DNA of 64,000 nucleotides from Microglena sp. YARC (lineage: Eukaryota; Chlorophyta; Chlorophyceae; Chlamydomonadales; Chlamydomonadaceae): positions 55,829,907-55,893,906 of the forward strand of contig CM039462.1 in NCBI GenBank assembly GCA_022414725.1. Direction: 5' to 3'. The position numbers were made by a program, and so were the translations under genes. Positions 14,363-27,782 of the stretch are shown piece after piece. How positions within the stretch are numbered: the first letter of the stretch is position 1; each line of letters begins with the position of its first letter. The notes under the pieces were generated by a model. The model was given only the letters and a program-made list of their open reading frames with translations, did no database searches and was not told the origin of the DNA.

Positions 14363-17300
14363 GAGAGAAGGAAGATAAACGAACAGGCACTCGTGCATGC
14401 ACATACACACAATCTGGCTACCCTGAAACTGCCAGTGTGGGAGCGCAGGTACTTGGTGGACACACACTGGAGACAATGGTGAGAGATTTCTTATTACTTT
14501 GCGGAAAGTACGTGGGCAAGCATGCAAAAAGACCGCATCCACCAGCACCATCACGTCTGCCGCCCATAGAGCCACCTTCAACCATCCCGCCCCACCCCCA
14601 CTCGCCCCCCCTAGCACACAAGACAATAGTGGGTGCATATGCTTAGGCATACACCGGCACGCACAATACAACACATGAGGCTATCCATGCACTGCGACCA
14701 CACAGCAACTGCGCACGCACATACACACACATCTGGCTATCCAAGCAGCCTGCACACAGCACTGTGCATGCACATACACACACATCTGGCTATTCTGGCA
14801 CTGTTCACACAGCACTGTGCATGCAAATTCACGCACATATGGCTAATCGCCCATCCATGCACTACAAGACAACCCCATGCAAAACACAAACACACTCAAA
14901 TACACACGCATGCACACACAAAACAATTGGCTATACATGCACTGCCACACAGCAATGTGCACGCACATACGCAAACATCTGGCTATCCAAGCACTACAAG
15001 ACAACCCCATGCACACACAAAACACACCCCGACACTCACGCATGGAAAACACACAAATGAACAACTGGCTGCACATGCACTGTCACACAGCATTGTTTCA
15101 TACCATATACACACACCTGGCCATAGGCCATGCACTATAAGACAACCCCAGGCACATGCACACACAAGTGGCTACACATGCACTGTCCACAAAGATCTGT
15201 TTCCGGTACATAGATACAGATACCTGGCCATCCATGCACTACAAGACAATCCCATCGACACACAAAACCCAATCAGACACTCACCCTTACACACACCAGG
15301 CCATCCATGCACTACAAGACAACCCCATGCAAACATTCACACATACCCAAACACTTACACACGCACACACAAGGGGCTACGCATGCACTGCCACCCGAAG
15401 CAGGGAACCCATCTGTCTTCCTTTCCATTTAGACCGCTATGCTGCAACATGCCATACTATACCAATATACCATGCATGTAGGTACACACCATACAATGCA
15501 TGTTAAACCATTCCATACCACACCATTCTACCATTGTACAATGCATGTTGGTATAAACCATAACAAACCATGCTATGTTGCACCATGCCATACCATACTA
15601 ATATACCATGCATGTAGATACAAACCATAACATGCTATGCTACACCATGCCATACCACACCATACTACCATTGTACAATTCATGCATGCATGGCATGTAT
15701 AAACCATTACATGCCATGCTATGCTGCACCTTGCCATACTACACCAATAAACCGTGCATGTAGGTACAAATCATACCATGCTGTGCTACACACCATGACG
15801 GCTGGGGAGTGAGGAAGGGTGTGGGCAATGGAGCAAAGCCCAGGCCAGGAAATCTGGGGCGGGAGTGGGAGGAAAGGTTGACAGGTCCGGGGGTGGACGC
15901 TGGCGTGGGGTATAGGGGCGAGAGGATGGGAATATGGGATTGGAGTGGGGGGGTGTAGAAGTGGGTAGAAGTGGGAAGGGAAGTGTCGAGAGTCCGAAAC
16001 TCGGACGTGGACGTGATTGAGTTCAATGCGGCCTAACCCTGTGCGATTGGGAGTGCATGTTAGCATTGAACATGGTGTGTGGGTGTGGGTGGGATACCTG
16101 GTGGAGGCGGAAGGGGAGACAGGCGAACGCCGGGATTGTGAATTGAGCGGGATTGGGAGCTGATCTGGAAGGAGATTTTAACGGGAAGGAGAATTGTCGG
16201 AAGCGGCAGCAAGCAGGCAGAGTGAGGCGAAAATTCGTCGTGATCAGCAGCAAGCAGCAGAGGCAGGCGAGGGGAAGACAGGCTAACGTGGTATTGAGTT
16301 TTGATCGGGATCGAGAATTAATCGGGATTGAGAATTGATCGGGACTGAGATCGGCGACCAGGTGCAGGTGATGATGATTTCGGATGTAGTGGGGGGCCGG
16401 TGGGGGGGCGGTCGACAGTCTGGCAGTGGCAGACTTGCAGTGTGGCAGCATCGCAGTGGCACGCCAGTGGGACCAAGGCGAATTGGTTCAGGACACTGCG
16501 TCCTCCGTCGTCGAAGGAACGTCGAAGGGTCCGTTGCGTCGCAGACGCAGCTTCAGTAGGTTGGCTGCGTCTCACTTGAATGCCATGCGTCCCTCTGCGT
16601 CCGATTCCGTCCATTGCTGGCGGCCTCGGAAGTGCCCATGGCGAACGTTTGTACCTCCATGGTTTACAGCACGATGGTCGCAAGTGCGTGAGATGGATTT
16701 GTATTTGTTTCCCATGGAATTGCTCATTTTGGCAAGTTGCAATGGCTGGAAACATGAACATTACGAGAATTATGAGTACCTTAGTTAATTGGCGTGGCTT
16801 GATTTCCCACCTGGCCCACCCCACGCACGGCCCTGCGGGTGAGTTGTGGGTGAAATCCGTGCTAATAATAGCTAGAAGTGCCCTAGGAGAATGATTCGTT
16901 CATTGTGATGCTTGCATGTTTCGCCTCGATTTTTTTGACGACAATTCCATTCCCAAACCCATGTTTGCGCACATGATTGGATGGTACGAATTTGAAATGA
17001 TGACAAATGTTACCCAATAATTGTAGCTTTTGGCCCCAAAAGCACAAACCTTAGCTCCTTTTCTTGAATTGCGATGCTCATATGTGTTCTCGTGAGAAAA
17101 TGTCCGGAATCAATCGGTCGTATAATTGTTATATGTTGTATAATGTTTCGTTTTTTGTGATTTGAAGTGAAACCTGCAAAGTAGGTTGTGACACACACAC
17201 ACACACACGGACACATAAGTGACATCCCTCATCACACACACAAATAAAATGTCTTATATTGGGACATGTTTCTCACGGACACACACACAGACATTTTGAC

Positions 17301-18411
17301 AGGCTACTCCCTCAATCAAAAATATAATTTTTTCATTCGGGTAAATTTGTTAATTTTTTTCATCGGTATAAAGGGCGCCTGGAGGCGCGTCCCGAATGAA
17401 AATGTTTCAAATAATCATGAATTTAATTAAGAATTAAGAATTCGGATTTAATTGCATAATTGTATTTATTATAATTGTATAAATGTTTAATTAATTAAAT
17501 GAATTGAATTAATTCATTAGCAACACGATTTAAATGAATGAATAAATATGATTTAAAGTCATTGATACTATTTAATTAATTACAGAATTAATTAAATTAT
17601 ATTTAATTAATTGTTACTTTAATTTAATTATATTAATTAAATTGTATTAATTCATGAATTCCATTAATTAACATGTTTTTAATTAATTTTGTAGAATCAA
17701 AATTGAATCGTTTGGACTTGAATTGAATGCATTTAATTGATTTGAGTTGTATTCATTTGAATTCAATATATTTGGATTTAATTGAATTGAATCGATGGAT
17801 GTAGCTTTGTTTACTGTGAAGTAACGACAATTGACATTTTGTAGGGTTGCTACATTTGAAGTGGTATTAAAGGTACCTGGACTGTCTTGTAGATGGGCTT
17901 TATTTGCAAGCATCTGATGCACACAAAATGTAACCAATCAGAGGAATGGTTGATTTTGGGGAATTTGTTCGGTCAGCCGCATACAAGCTTGATGTGGCTT
18001 CATTCCCAACATGTATGGACAATTAATTGGGGACCCCCAGGACACAAAGCCGCTTGTTACCTAATACAATATCGTATTACGAGATCGCAGTGTGATATGC
18101 GGTCTGAAATGTGTTTTGCCAATTAGGTTGTAGAGTCGGCTGGGCGTGTTCCTGGCGTGCGTAGGATTGAACACAGAGTCTCGACAGCTTGGACACGTAG
18201 CATCTGAATTATGGTCAACCGGTGGCATTCAAACCAATAAGCAACTAAATCCTGAACACATAAGACGTCACGGGCAGGACATGGGGCAAATAGTCGAGAA
18301 ATTGTTGATGTGCAGAATGCGAGAAAGTGAGAGGAGGAAGGCTGGGAGTTTCAAAAGTAGTGGAGTAAGTAGGTACTAATAGCAGAATAAGCTACAAGAC
18401 TTTGGCAACTT
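14363..18411. repeat. 4.4-kb tandem repeat, copy A (5'-truncated)
   Basis: First visible copy of a long tandem unit, cut by the gap. From about 14660 it matches copies B and C. Order inside the unit: 52-bp CA-rich minisatellite, CCATGCCATACCA-type block (about 15430-15800), G-rich segment (15790-16860), a (CA)n tract, a TTAATTAA-rich segment (about 17400-17790), then a mixed segment to 18411. Copy A is about 130 bp longer than B because of extra sequence at 17215-17375. Minus-strand frames at 16.0-16.8 kb are not conserved between copies (168 aa here, 150 aa in B and C, with frame-changing indels), so I regard the unit as non-coding. Confidence 0.85.
17400..17790. repeat. AT-rich TTAATTAA block of the 4.4-kb unit
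   Basis: Extremely AT-rich stretch dominated by TTAATTAA and GAATTAATT motifs. It is repeated at about 21800-22180 in copy B and absent from truncated copy C. No coding potential seen. Confidence 0.7.
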
Positions 18412-21400
18412 ATGAGCACGCACATACACAGACATCTAGCTATCCATGCACTGCCACACAGCACTACGCAGGCACATTCACACACATCTGGCTATCCATG
18501 CGCTGCGACACAGCACTGTGCACGCACATACACACATAGCTGGCTATACATGCATTACCACACAGCACTTTGCATGGACATACACATGTGGCTACCTAGC
18601 ACTGCCACACAGCACTGCGCACGCACATACACACACATAGCTGGCTATCCATGCACTGCCACACAGCACTGTGCACGCACAAACACACACATCTGGCTAA
18701 CCATGCAATACAGTACCACATGAAAACACAAACACATTCAGCCACTCAAGCATGCACACACAAAACAACTGGCTACACATACTGTCGCACAGCCATGTGC
18801 AACTGCATACTAACACATCTGGCTTTCCATGCACTACACGACAACCCCATGCAAACACGAACACACTCAAATACGCACGCATACACACACAATACAAATT
18901 GCTATCCATGCACTGCCACACAGCACTGTGCACGCACATACACACACATCTGGCTATCCATGCACTTCCACACAGCGCTGCGCAAGCACATACACACACA
19001 TCCGGCTACCTAGGACTGCCACACAGCACTGCACACGCACATTCACACACATAGCTGGCTATACACGCACTTCCACACAGCACTGTGCATGCACATACAC
19101 ACACATCTGGCTACCCTGCACTGCCGCGCAGCACTGTGGACACACATACACACACATCTGGCTATCCATGCACTGCCACACAGCACTGTGCATGCACATA
19201 CACACACATGAGGCTATCCATGCACTGCCACCCAGCACTGCGCACGCACATACACACACATCTGGCTATCCAAGCACTGCCACACAGCACTGTGCATGCA
19301 CATACACACACATCTGGCTATTCTGGCACTGCACACACAGCACTGTGCACGCAAATTCACGCACATATGGCTATCCATCCATGCACTACAAGACAACCCC
19401 ATGCAAACACAAACACACTCAAATACACACGCATGCACACACAAAACAATTGGCTATACATGCACTGCCACACAGCAATGTGCACGCACATACGCAAACA
19501 TCTGGCTATCCAAGCACTACAAGACAACCCCATGCACACACAAACACACCCCGACACTCACGCATGGAAACACACAAATGAACAACTGGCTGCACATGCA
19601 CTGTCACACAGCATTGTTCATACCATATACACACACCTGGCCATCCATGCACTATAAGACAACCCCAGGCACATGCACACACAAGTGGCTACACATGCAC
19701 TGCCACAAAGATCTGTTTCCGTACATAGATACAGATACCTGGCCATCCATGCACTACAAGACAATCCCATCGACACACACAACCCAATCAGACACTCACA
19801 CCTTACACACACCAGGCCATCCATGCACTACAAGACAACCCCATGCAAACATTCACACATACCCAAACACTTACACACGCACACACAAGGGGCTACGCAT
19901 GCACTGCCACCCGAAGCAGGGAACCCATCTGTCTTCTTTCCATTTAGACCGCTATGCTGCAACATGCCATACTATACCAATATACCATGCATGTAGGTAC
20001 ACACCATACAATGCCATGTTACACCATTCCATACCACACCATTCTACCATTGTACAATGCATGTTGGTATAAACCATAACAAACCATGCTATGTTGCACC
20101 ATGCCATACCATACTAATATACCATGCATGCAGATACAAACCATAACATGCTATGCTACACCATGCCATACCACACCATACTACCATCGTACAATTCATG
20201 CATGCATGGCATGTATAAACCATTACATGCCATGCTATGCTGCACCTTGCCATACTACACCAATAAACCGTGCATGTAGGTACAAATCATACCATGCTGT
20301 GCTACACCATGACGGCTGGGGAGTGAGGAAGGGTGTGGGCAATGGGAGCAAAGCCCAGGCCAGGAAAATCTGGGGCGGGAGTGGGAGGAAAGGTTGACAG
20401 GTCCGGGGGTGGACGCTGGCGTGGGGTATAGGGGCGAGAGGATGGGAATATGGGATTGGAGTGGGGGGGTGTAGAAGTGGGTAGAAGTGGGAAGGGAAGT
20501 GTCGAGAGGTCCGAACTCGGACGTGGACGTGATTGAGTTCAATGCGGCCTAACCCCTGTGCGATTGGGAGTGCATGTTAAGCATTGAACATGGTGTGTGG
20601 GTGTGGGTGGGATACCTGGTGGAGGCGGAAGGGGAGACAGGCGAACGCCGGGATTGTGAATTGAGCGGGATTGGGAGCTGATCTGGAAGGAGATTTTAAC
20701 GGGAAGGAGAATTGTCGGAAGCGGCAGCAAGCAGGCAGAGTGAGGCGAAAATTCGTCGTGATCAGCAGCAAGCAAGCAGAGGCAGGCGAGGGGAAGACAG
20801 GCTAACGTCGGTATTGAGTTTTGATCGGGATCGAGAATTGATCGGGATTGAGAATTGATCGGGACTGAGATCGGCGACCAGGTGCAGGTGATGATGATTT
20901 CGGATGTAGTGGGGGGCCGGTGGGGGGGCCGGTCGACAGTCTGGCAGTGGCAGACTTGCAGTGTGGCAGCATCGCAGTGGCACGCCAGTGGGACCAAGGC
21001 GAATTGGTCAGGACACTGCGTCCTCCGTCGTCGAAGGAACGTCGAAGGGTCCGTTGCGTCGCAGACGCAGCTTCAGTAGGTTGGCTGCGTCTCACTTGAA
21101 TGCCATGCGTCCCTCTGCGTCCGATTCCGTCCCATTGCTGACGGCCTCGGAAGTGCCCATGCGAACGTTTGTACCTCCATGGTTTACAGCACGATGGTCG
21201 CAAGTGCGTGAGATGGATTTGTATTCGTTTCCCATGGAATTGCTCATTGTGCAAGTTGCATGGCTGGAAACATGAACATTACGAGAATTATGAGTACCTT
21301 AGTTAATTGGCGTGGCTTGATTTCCAACCTGGCCCACCCCACGCACGGCCCTGCGGGTGAGTTGTGGGTGAAATCCGTGCTAATAATAGCTCAAGTGCCC

Positions 21401-22797
21401 TAGGAGAATGATTCGTTCATTGTGATGCTTGCATGTTTCGCCTCGATTTTTTGACGACAATTCCATTCCAAACCCATGTTTGCGCACATGATTGGATGGT
21501 ACGAATTTGAAATGATGACAATTGTTACCCAATAATTGTAGCTTTTGGCCCCAAAGCACAAACCTTAGCTCCTTTTCTTGAATTGCGATGCTCATATGTG
21601 TTCTCGTGAGAAAATGTCCGGTATCAATCGGTCGTATAATTGTTATATGTTGTATAATGTTTCGTTTTTTTGTGATTTGAAGTGAAACCTGCAAAGTAGG
21701 TTGTGACACACACACACACACACACACACGGACACACAGTTTTGACGGGCTAATCCCTCAATAAAGGGCGCCTGGAGGCGCGTCCCGAATGAAAATGTTT
21801 CAAATAATCATGAATTTAATTAAGAATTCGGATTTAATTGCATAATTGTATTTATTATAATTGTATAAATGTTTAATTAATTAAATGAATTGAATTAATT
21901 CATTAGCAACACTATTTAAATGAATGAATAAATATGATTTAAAGTCATTGATACTATTTAATTAATTACAGAATTAATTAAATTATATTTAATTAATTGT
22001 TACTTTAATTTAATTATATTAATTAAATTGTATTAATTCATGAATTCATTAATTAACATGTTTTTAATTAATTTGGTAGAATCAAAATTGATTCGCTTGG
22101 ACTTGAATTGAATGCATTTAATTGATTTGAGTTGTATTCATTTGAATTCAATATATTTGGATTTAATTGAATTGAATCGATGGATGTAGCTTTGTTTACT
22201 GTGAAGTAACGACAATTGACATTTTGTAGGGTTGTTACATTTGAAGTGGTATTAAAGGTACCTGGACTGTCTTGTATATGGGCTTTATTTGCAAGCATCT
22301 GATGCACACAAAATGTAACCAATCAGAGGAATGGTTGATTTTGGGGAATTTGTTCGGTCAGCCGCATACAAGCTTGATGTGGCTTCATTCCCAACATGTA
22401 TGACAATTAATTGGGGACCCCCAGGACACAAGCCGCTTGTTACCTAATACAATATCGTATTACGAGATCGCAGTGTGATATGCGGTCTGAAATGTGTTTT
22501 GCCAATTAGGTTGTAGAGTCGGCTGGGCGTGTTCCTGGCGTGCGTAGGATTGAACACATAGTCTCGACAGCTTGGACACGTAGCATCTGAATTATGGTCA
22601 ACCGGTGGCATTCAAACCAATAAGCAACTAAATCCTGAACACATAAGACGTCACGGGCAGGACATGGGGCAAATAAGTCGAGAAATTGTTGATGTGCAGA
22701 ATGCGAGAAAGTGAGAGGAGGAAGGCTGGGAGTTTCAAAAAGTAGTGGAGTAAGTAGGTACTAATAGCAGAATAAGCTACAAGACGTTTGACAACTT
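18412..22797. repeat. 4.4-kb tandem repeat, copy B (complete)
   Basis: Complete unit of 4,386 bp, from the ATGAGCACGCACATACACAG sequence at 18412 to the identical sequence at 22798. It is nearly identical to copy C over their shared length. The CA tract is followed directly by CCCTCAATAAAGGGCG, whereas A and C carry additional sequence at that point. No supported gene. Confidence 0.9.
18420..19365 (+). repeat. 52-bp CA-rich minisatellite inside the 4.4-kb unit
   Basis: Repeats of about 52 bp with the core CTGGCTATCCATGCACTGCC followed by ACACAGCACTGTGCACGCAC and a CA run. The same block recurs at about 22806-23750 (copy C) and, truncated by the gap, at 14660-14830 (copy A). Long His/Thr-rich frames over it are repeat artefacts. 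Confidence 0.85.
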
Positions 22798-25700
22798 ATG
22801 AGCACGCACATACACAGACATCTAGCTATCCATGCACTGCCACACAGCACTACGCAGGCACATTCACACACATCTGGCTATCCATGCGCTGCGACACAGC
22901 ACTGTGCACGCACATACACACATAGCTGGCTATACATGCATTACCACACAGCACTTTGCATGGACATACACATGTGGCTACCTAGCACTGCCACACAGCA
23001 CTGCGCACGCACATACACACACATAGCTGGCTATCCATGCACTGCCACACAGCACTGTGCACGCACAAACACACACATCTGGCTAACCATGCAATACAGT
23101 ACCACATGAAAACACAAACACATTCAGCCACTCAAGCATGCACACACAAAACAACTGGCTACACATACTGTCGCACAGCCATGTGCAACTGCATACTAAC
23201 ACATCTGGCTTTCCATGCACTACACGACAACCCCATGCAAACACGAACACACTCAAATACGCACGCATACACACACAATACAAATTGCTATCCATGCACT
23301 GCCACACAGCACTGTGCACGCACATACACACACATCTGGCTATCCATGCACTTCCACACAGCACTGCGCAAGCACATACACACACATCCGGCTACCTAGG
23401 ACTGCCACACAGCACTGCACACGCACATTCACACACATAGCTGGCTATACACGCACTTCCACACAGCACTGTGCATGCACATACACACACATCTGGCTAC
23501 CCTGCACTGCCGCGCAGCACTGTGGACACACATACACACACATCTGGCTATCCATGCACTGCCACACAGCACTGTGCATGCACATACACACACATGAGGC
23601 TATCCATGCACTGCCACCCAGCACTGCGCACGCACATACACACACATCTGGCTATCCAAGCACTGCCACACAGCACTGTGCATGCACATACACACACATC
23701 TGGCTATTCTGGCACTGCCACACAGCACTGTGCACGCAAATTCACGCACATATGGCTATCCATCCATGCACTACAAGACAACCCCATGCAAACACAAACA
23801 CACTCAAATACACACGCATGCACACACAAAACAATTGGCTATACATGCACTGCCACACAGCAATGTGCACGCACATACGCAAACATCTGGCTATCCAAGC
23901 ACTACAAGACAACCCATGCACACACAAACACACCCCGACACTCACGCATGGAAACACACAAATGAACAACTGGCTGCACATGCACTGTCACACAGCATTG
24001 TTCATACCATATACACACACCTGGCCATCCATGCACTATAAGACAACCCCAGGCACATGCACACACAAGTGGCTACACATGCACTGCCACAAAGATCTGT
24101 TTCCGTACATAGATACAGATACCTGGCCATCCATGCACTACAAGACAATCCATCGACACACACAACCCAATCAGACACTCACCCTTACACACACCAGGCC
24201 ATCCATGCACTACAAGACAACCCCATGCAAACATTCACACATACCCAAACACTTACACACGCACACACAAGGGGCTACGCATGCACTGCCACCCGAAGCA
24301 GGGAACCCATCTGTCTTCCTTTCCATTTAGACCGCTATGCTGCAACATGCCATACTATACCAATATACCATGCATGTAGGTACACACCATACAATGCCAT
24401 GTTACACCATTCCATACCACACCATTCTACCATTGTACAATGCATGTTGGTATAAACCATAACAAACCATGCTATGTTGCACCATGCCATACCATACTAA
24501 TATACCATGCATGCAGATACAAACCATAACATGCTATGCTACACCATGCCATACCACACCATACTACCATTGTACAATTCATGCATGCATGGCATGTATA
24601 AACCATTACATGCCATGCTATGCTGCACCTTGCCATACTACACCAATAAACCGTGCATGTAGGTACAAATCATACCATGCTGTGCTACACCATGACGGCT
24701 GGGGAGTGAGGAAGGGTGTGGGCAATGGGAGCAAAGCCCAGGCCAGGAAAATCTGGGGCGGGAGTGGGAGGAAAGGTTGACAGGTCGGGGGTGGACGCTG
24801 GCGTGGGGTATAGGGGCGAGAGGATGGGAATATGGGATTGGAGTGGGGGGGTGTAGAAGTGGGTAGAAGTGGGAAGGGAAGTGTCGAGAGGTCCGAACTC
24901 GGACGTGGACGTGATTGAGTTCAATGCGGCCTAACCCCTGTGCGATTGGGAGTGCATGTTAAGCATTGAACATGGTGTGTGGGTGTGGGTGGGATACCTG
25001 GTGGAGGCGGAAGGGGAGACAGGCGAACGCCGGGATTGTGAATTGAGCGGGATTGGGAGCTGATCTGGAAGGAGATTTTAACGGGAAGGAGAATTGTCGG
25101 AAGCGGCAGCAAGCAGGCAGAGTGAGGCGAAAATTCGTCGTGATCAGCAGCAAGCAAGCAGAGGCAGGCGAGGGGAAGACAGGCTAACGTCGGTATTGAG
25201 AATTGATCGGGATCGAGAATTGATCGGGATTGAGAATTGATCGGGACTGAGATCGGCGACCAGGTGCAGGTGATGATGATTTCGGATGTAGTGGGGGGCC
25301 GGTGGGGGGGGCGGTCGACAGTCTGGCAGTGGCAGACTTGCAGTGTGGCAGCATCGCAGTGGCACGCCAGTGGGACCAAGGCGAATTGGTCAGGACACTG
25401 CGTCCTCCGTCGTCGAAGGAACGTCGAAGGGTCCGTTGCGTCGCAGACGCAGCTTCAGTAGGTTGGCTGCGTCTCACTTGAATGCCATGCGTCCCTCTGC
25501 GTCCGATTCCGTCCCATTGCTGACGGCCTCGGAAGTGCCCATGCGAACGTTTGTACCTCCATGGTTTACAGCACGATGGTCGCAAGTGCGTGAGATGGAT
25601 TTGTATTCGTTTCCCATGGAATTGCTCATTGTGCAAGTTGCATGGCTGGAAACATGAACATTACGAGAATTATGAGTACCTTAGTTAATTGGCGTGGCTT

Positions 25701-26182
25701 GATTTCCAACCTGGCCCACCCCACGCACGGCCCTGCGGGTGAGTTGTGGGTGAAATCCGTGCTAATAATAGCTCAAGTGCCCTAGGAGAATGATTCGTTC
25801 ATTGTGATGCTTGCATGTTTCGCCTCGATTTTTTGACGACAATTCCATTCCCAAACCCATGTTTGCGCACATGATTGGATGGTACGAATTTGAAATGATG
25901 ACAATTGTTACCCAATAATTGTAGCTTTTGGCCCAAAAAGCACAAACTGTCAGCTGTACTACTAGGACACGAGTGCCTTATTGGCATCTGATCAGATGCC
26001 AATAAGGCACTCGTGTCCTAGTAGTACAGCTGACACAATCCTTAGCTCCTTTTCTTGAATTGCGATGCTCATATGTGTTCTCGTGAGAAAATGTCCGGTT
26101 TCAATAAGTCTTATAATTGTTATATGTTGTATAATGTTTAGTTTTTTTGTGATTTGAAGTGAAACCTGCAAAGTAGGTTGTG

Positions 26183-26213
<31 letters not shown>

Positions 26214-26250
26214 CACACAGTTTTGACGGGCTAATCCCTCAATCAAAATT
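22798..26250. repeat. 4.4-kb tandem repeat, copy C (3'-truncated at viral element)
   Basis: Third copy, matching B until CCCTCAAT at about 26235-26245. The AT-rich and mixed last ~1 kb of the unit is missing and is replaced by the viral element. It also carries an 88-bp perfect palindrome that A and B lack. Confidence 0.88.
25948..26035. repeat. 88-bp perfect palindrome inserted in copy C
   Basis: Two 44-bp arms, beginning TGTCAGCTGTACTACTAGG and meeting at the centre CTGATCAG, are exact reverse complements with no spacer. Copies A and B have the uninterrupted sequence GCACAAACCTTAGC at this point. The insertion could be a foldback element, a tiny hairpin transposon or an inversion artefact of sequencing. 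No clear target-site duplication is visible. Confidence 0.93.
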
Positions 26251-26310
26251 TTTGTAATTTTTTTCATTCAGGTATCAAAAAAATTGTAATTTTTTTCATT
26301 CGGGTAAAAT
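26251..26310. repeat. AT-rich ~31-bp repeat pair at the left viral junction
   Basis: Two degenerate copies of a motif containing TAATTTTTTTCATTCGGGTA lie between the satellite and the first viral gene. A similar pair sits at the same microsite in satellite copy A (about 17310-17375) but not in B. It may be an ancestral part of the satellite that B lost, or a terminal sequence of the viral element. Confidence 0.5.
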
Positions 26311-26354
26311 AGATTCAAGATTCGTCATCCTATATTTATATTAGGACGTTAAAC

Positions 26355-27782
26355 TTATTTTTTATCGGTATTGCACTTATTGCACATTAATCTGCAATTC
26401 CACTTGAAGTGTGCAAATCCATGATCTATTCTGTCAATAGTACATTGAACTTTGCTACTCTTCTCCACCTTCATGTGTCCGTGACATCCAATACATACAT
26501 TGTTTTTGATGTATTGCTCCTTGCACCATTCCACGTCTACATACTCCTCTAACATGTAGTCATAATCACGTTTCTTCGACCTGTCTTGTTTTTTGTATCC
26601 CTGTATTTTGTCTTTGAAGAACTCGTCTAACCTCAGGTCTGTTAAGTCCATCTGCAGAAAATGTACGTCAGATAGCTTGCTGCACCTAGAGACAGCTGAG
26701 TATACCCATCTCCTGTCCGTGATTGTTAGCAGATCTGTTATGACAAACTTCTCTGCAATGCAAGACCCTTGTTCGCTGTGACACGTATTACAGTGACTTA
26801 GATCGAACCTCTTGCAGATGATGTCGTGTGCTATATCTATAATGTGTTCAGACGAGATGTCCTGTAGTTTGAATTCTTTTTTGGTCTGCCCGATTATTGT
26901 GTACCTCTGATTCGGACGCAACTTGATTGTTGTTGTTTTCTCTTCCCCATCGTCCTTATATTTATAACTCCTCGTGATACTGGTTTTGCAAACTAGCTCT
27001 TGGCCGAAGTGATATGTTTTGCCATCCGCCAGCGTATAGCATTGTGCTGCCTTCCGCTTTTTACTTTTGTCCAGGCGATCGTCCACGAAAGTGTTCAAAA
27101 CCTCTGAGCTGTACACAAGATAGCTGATTGCTCTCTTTATTTTTAGCTTACTAACATCTTCTAACGAGGAAAGTATTCTATCCCCGAACCATTTTCTGAT
27201 GGTTTCTTATAAATCTTTGGTTTCGTCAAATAGGTCGTCTTGGATGAGGAGCATATCATCTCTGTCTTGTTGTGTTTTCAGTCTATGGTTGAATGTGAAT
27301 GTATATTTATTATCGAATATTTTTTGCACATACCCACATTTCATCTCAATTGTAGCATCATCATCTATCGATTCCAGTTGTTGCGAATCCCCATTGGCTA
27401 TGAAACATATATGTGGGTGTTTGTGCATAAACGTGTTCATTTCATTCATATGTCTCCAGGTCATCAACATTACTTCCTCGAATATGATGGCTTTAATGTC
27501 ATCTAGTGAAAATGCGTTGTTCTTCCCGGACTCTCCTTCGAAATTGAGGCCAATAAGATTGTGAAATGTGCAGGCTTTGATATCATGTCCGTCTCCTCTG
27601 CTTTTCGTTAGCACGTTGTTAACCTGTGAGTTATATGGGCATACCACCAATATTTCCTTATCCTCAAAACGTTGTTTCTTATTTTTTCCCAAAGGTTTAT
27701 AGACATAGTCTTGAGCAGCATAGCTCTTTCCACAACCGGCAAACCCATCAATGATTTTTTTGGTAAAACCTTGTCAACAATA
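26355..27782 (-). pseudogene. Pol-helicase fusion, SF1 helicase and HNH-like tail
   Basis: Walker A IDGFAGCGKSYAAQ lies just upstream of 27692, followed by the acidic motif II (AIIFEEVML) and motif III (FIANGDSQQLESID). An in-frame TAA at 27207 interrupts the protein; the same frame continues through 27206-26355. There the sequence has a QGS-containing segment (SEQGSCIAEKFVITDLL) and motif VI-like VYSAVSRCSKLSDVHF. The last ~50 residues contain CIGCHGHM, then TIDRIDHG, then CNKCN, the pattern of a zinc-binding HNH-like domain. Similar tails occur on viral replication proteins; whether this one cut DNA is unknown. Confidence 0.78.

Noticed and set aside
13271..14674. Frames of 350-440 codons across the gap
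   Set aside because: Almost entirely N; artefacts of the gap.
14633..24455. His/Thr-rich frames (THIHTHLAIHALPHS type) and their Cys/Val-rich antisense
   Set aside because: They arise from the 52-bp CA-rich minisatellite and recur in each satellite copy.
15719..25657. Possible conserved gene in the G-rich part of the 4.4-kb unit (minus frames of 150-168 aa)
   Set aside because: Copies A, B and C differ by indels that change the frame, so there is no selection on a protein; similarity only reflects tandem duplication.
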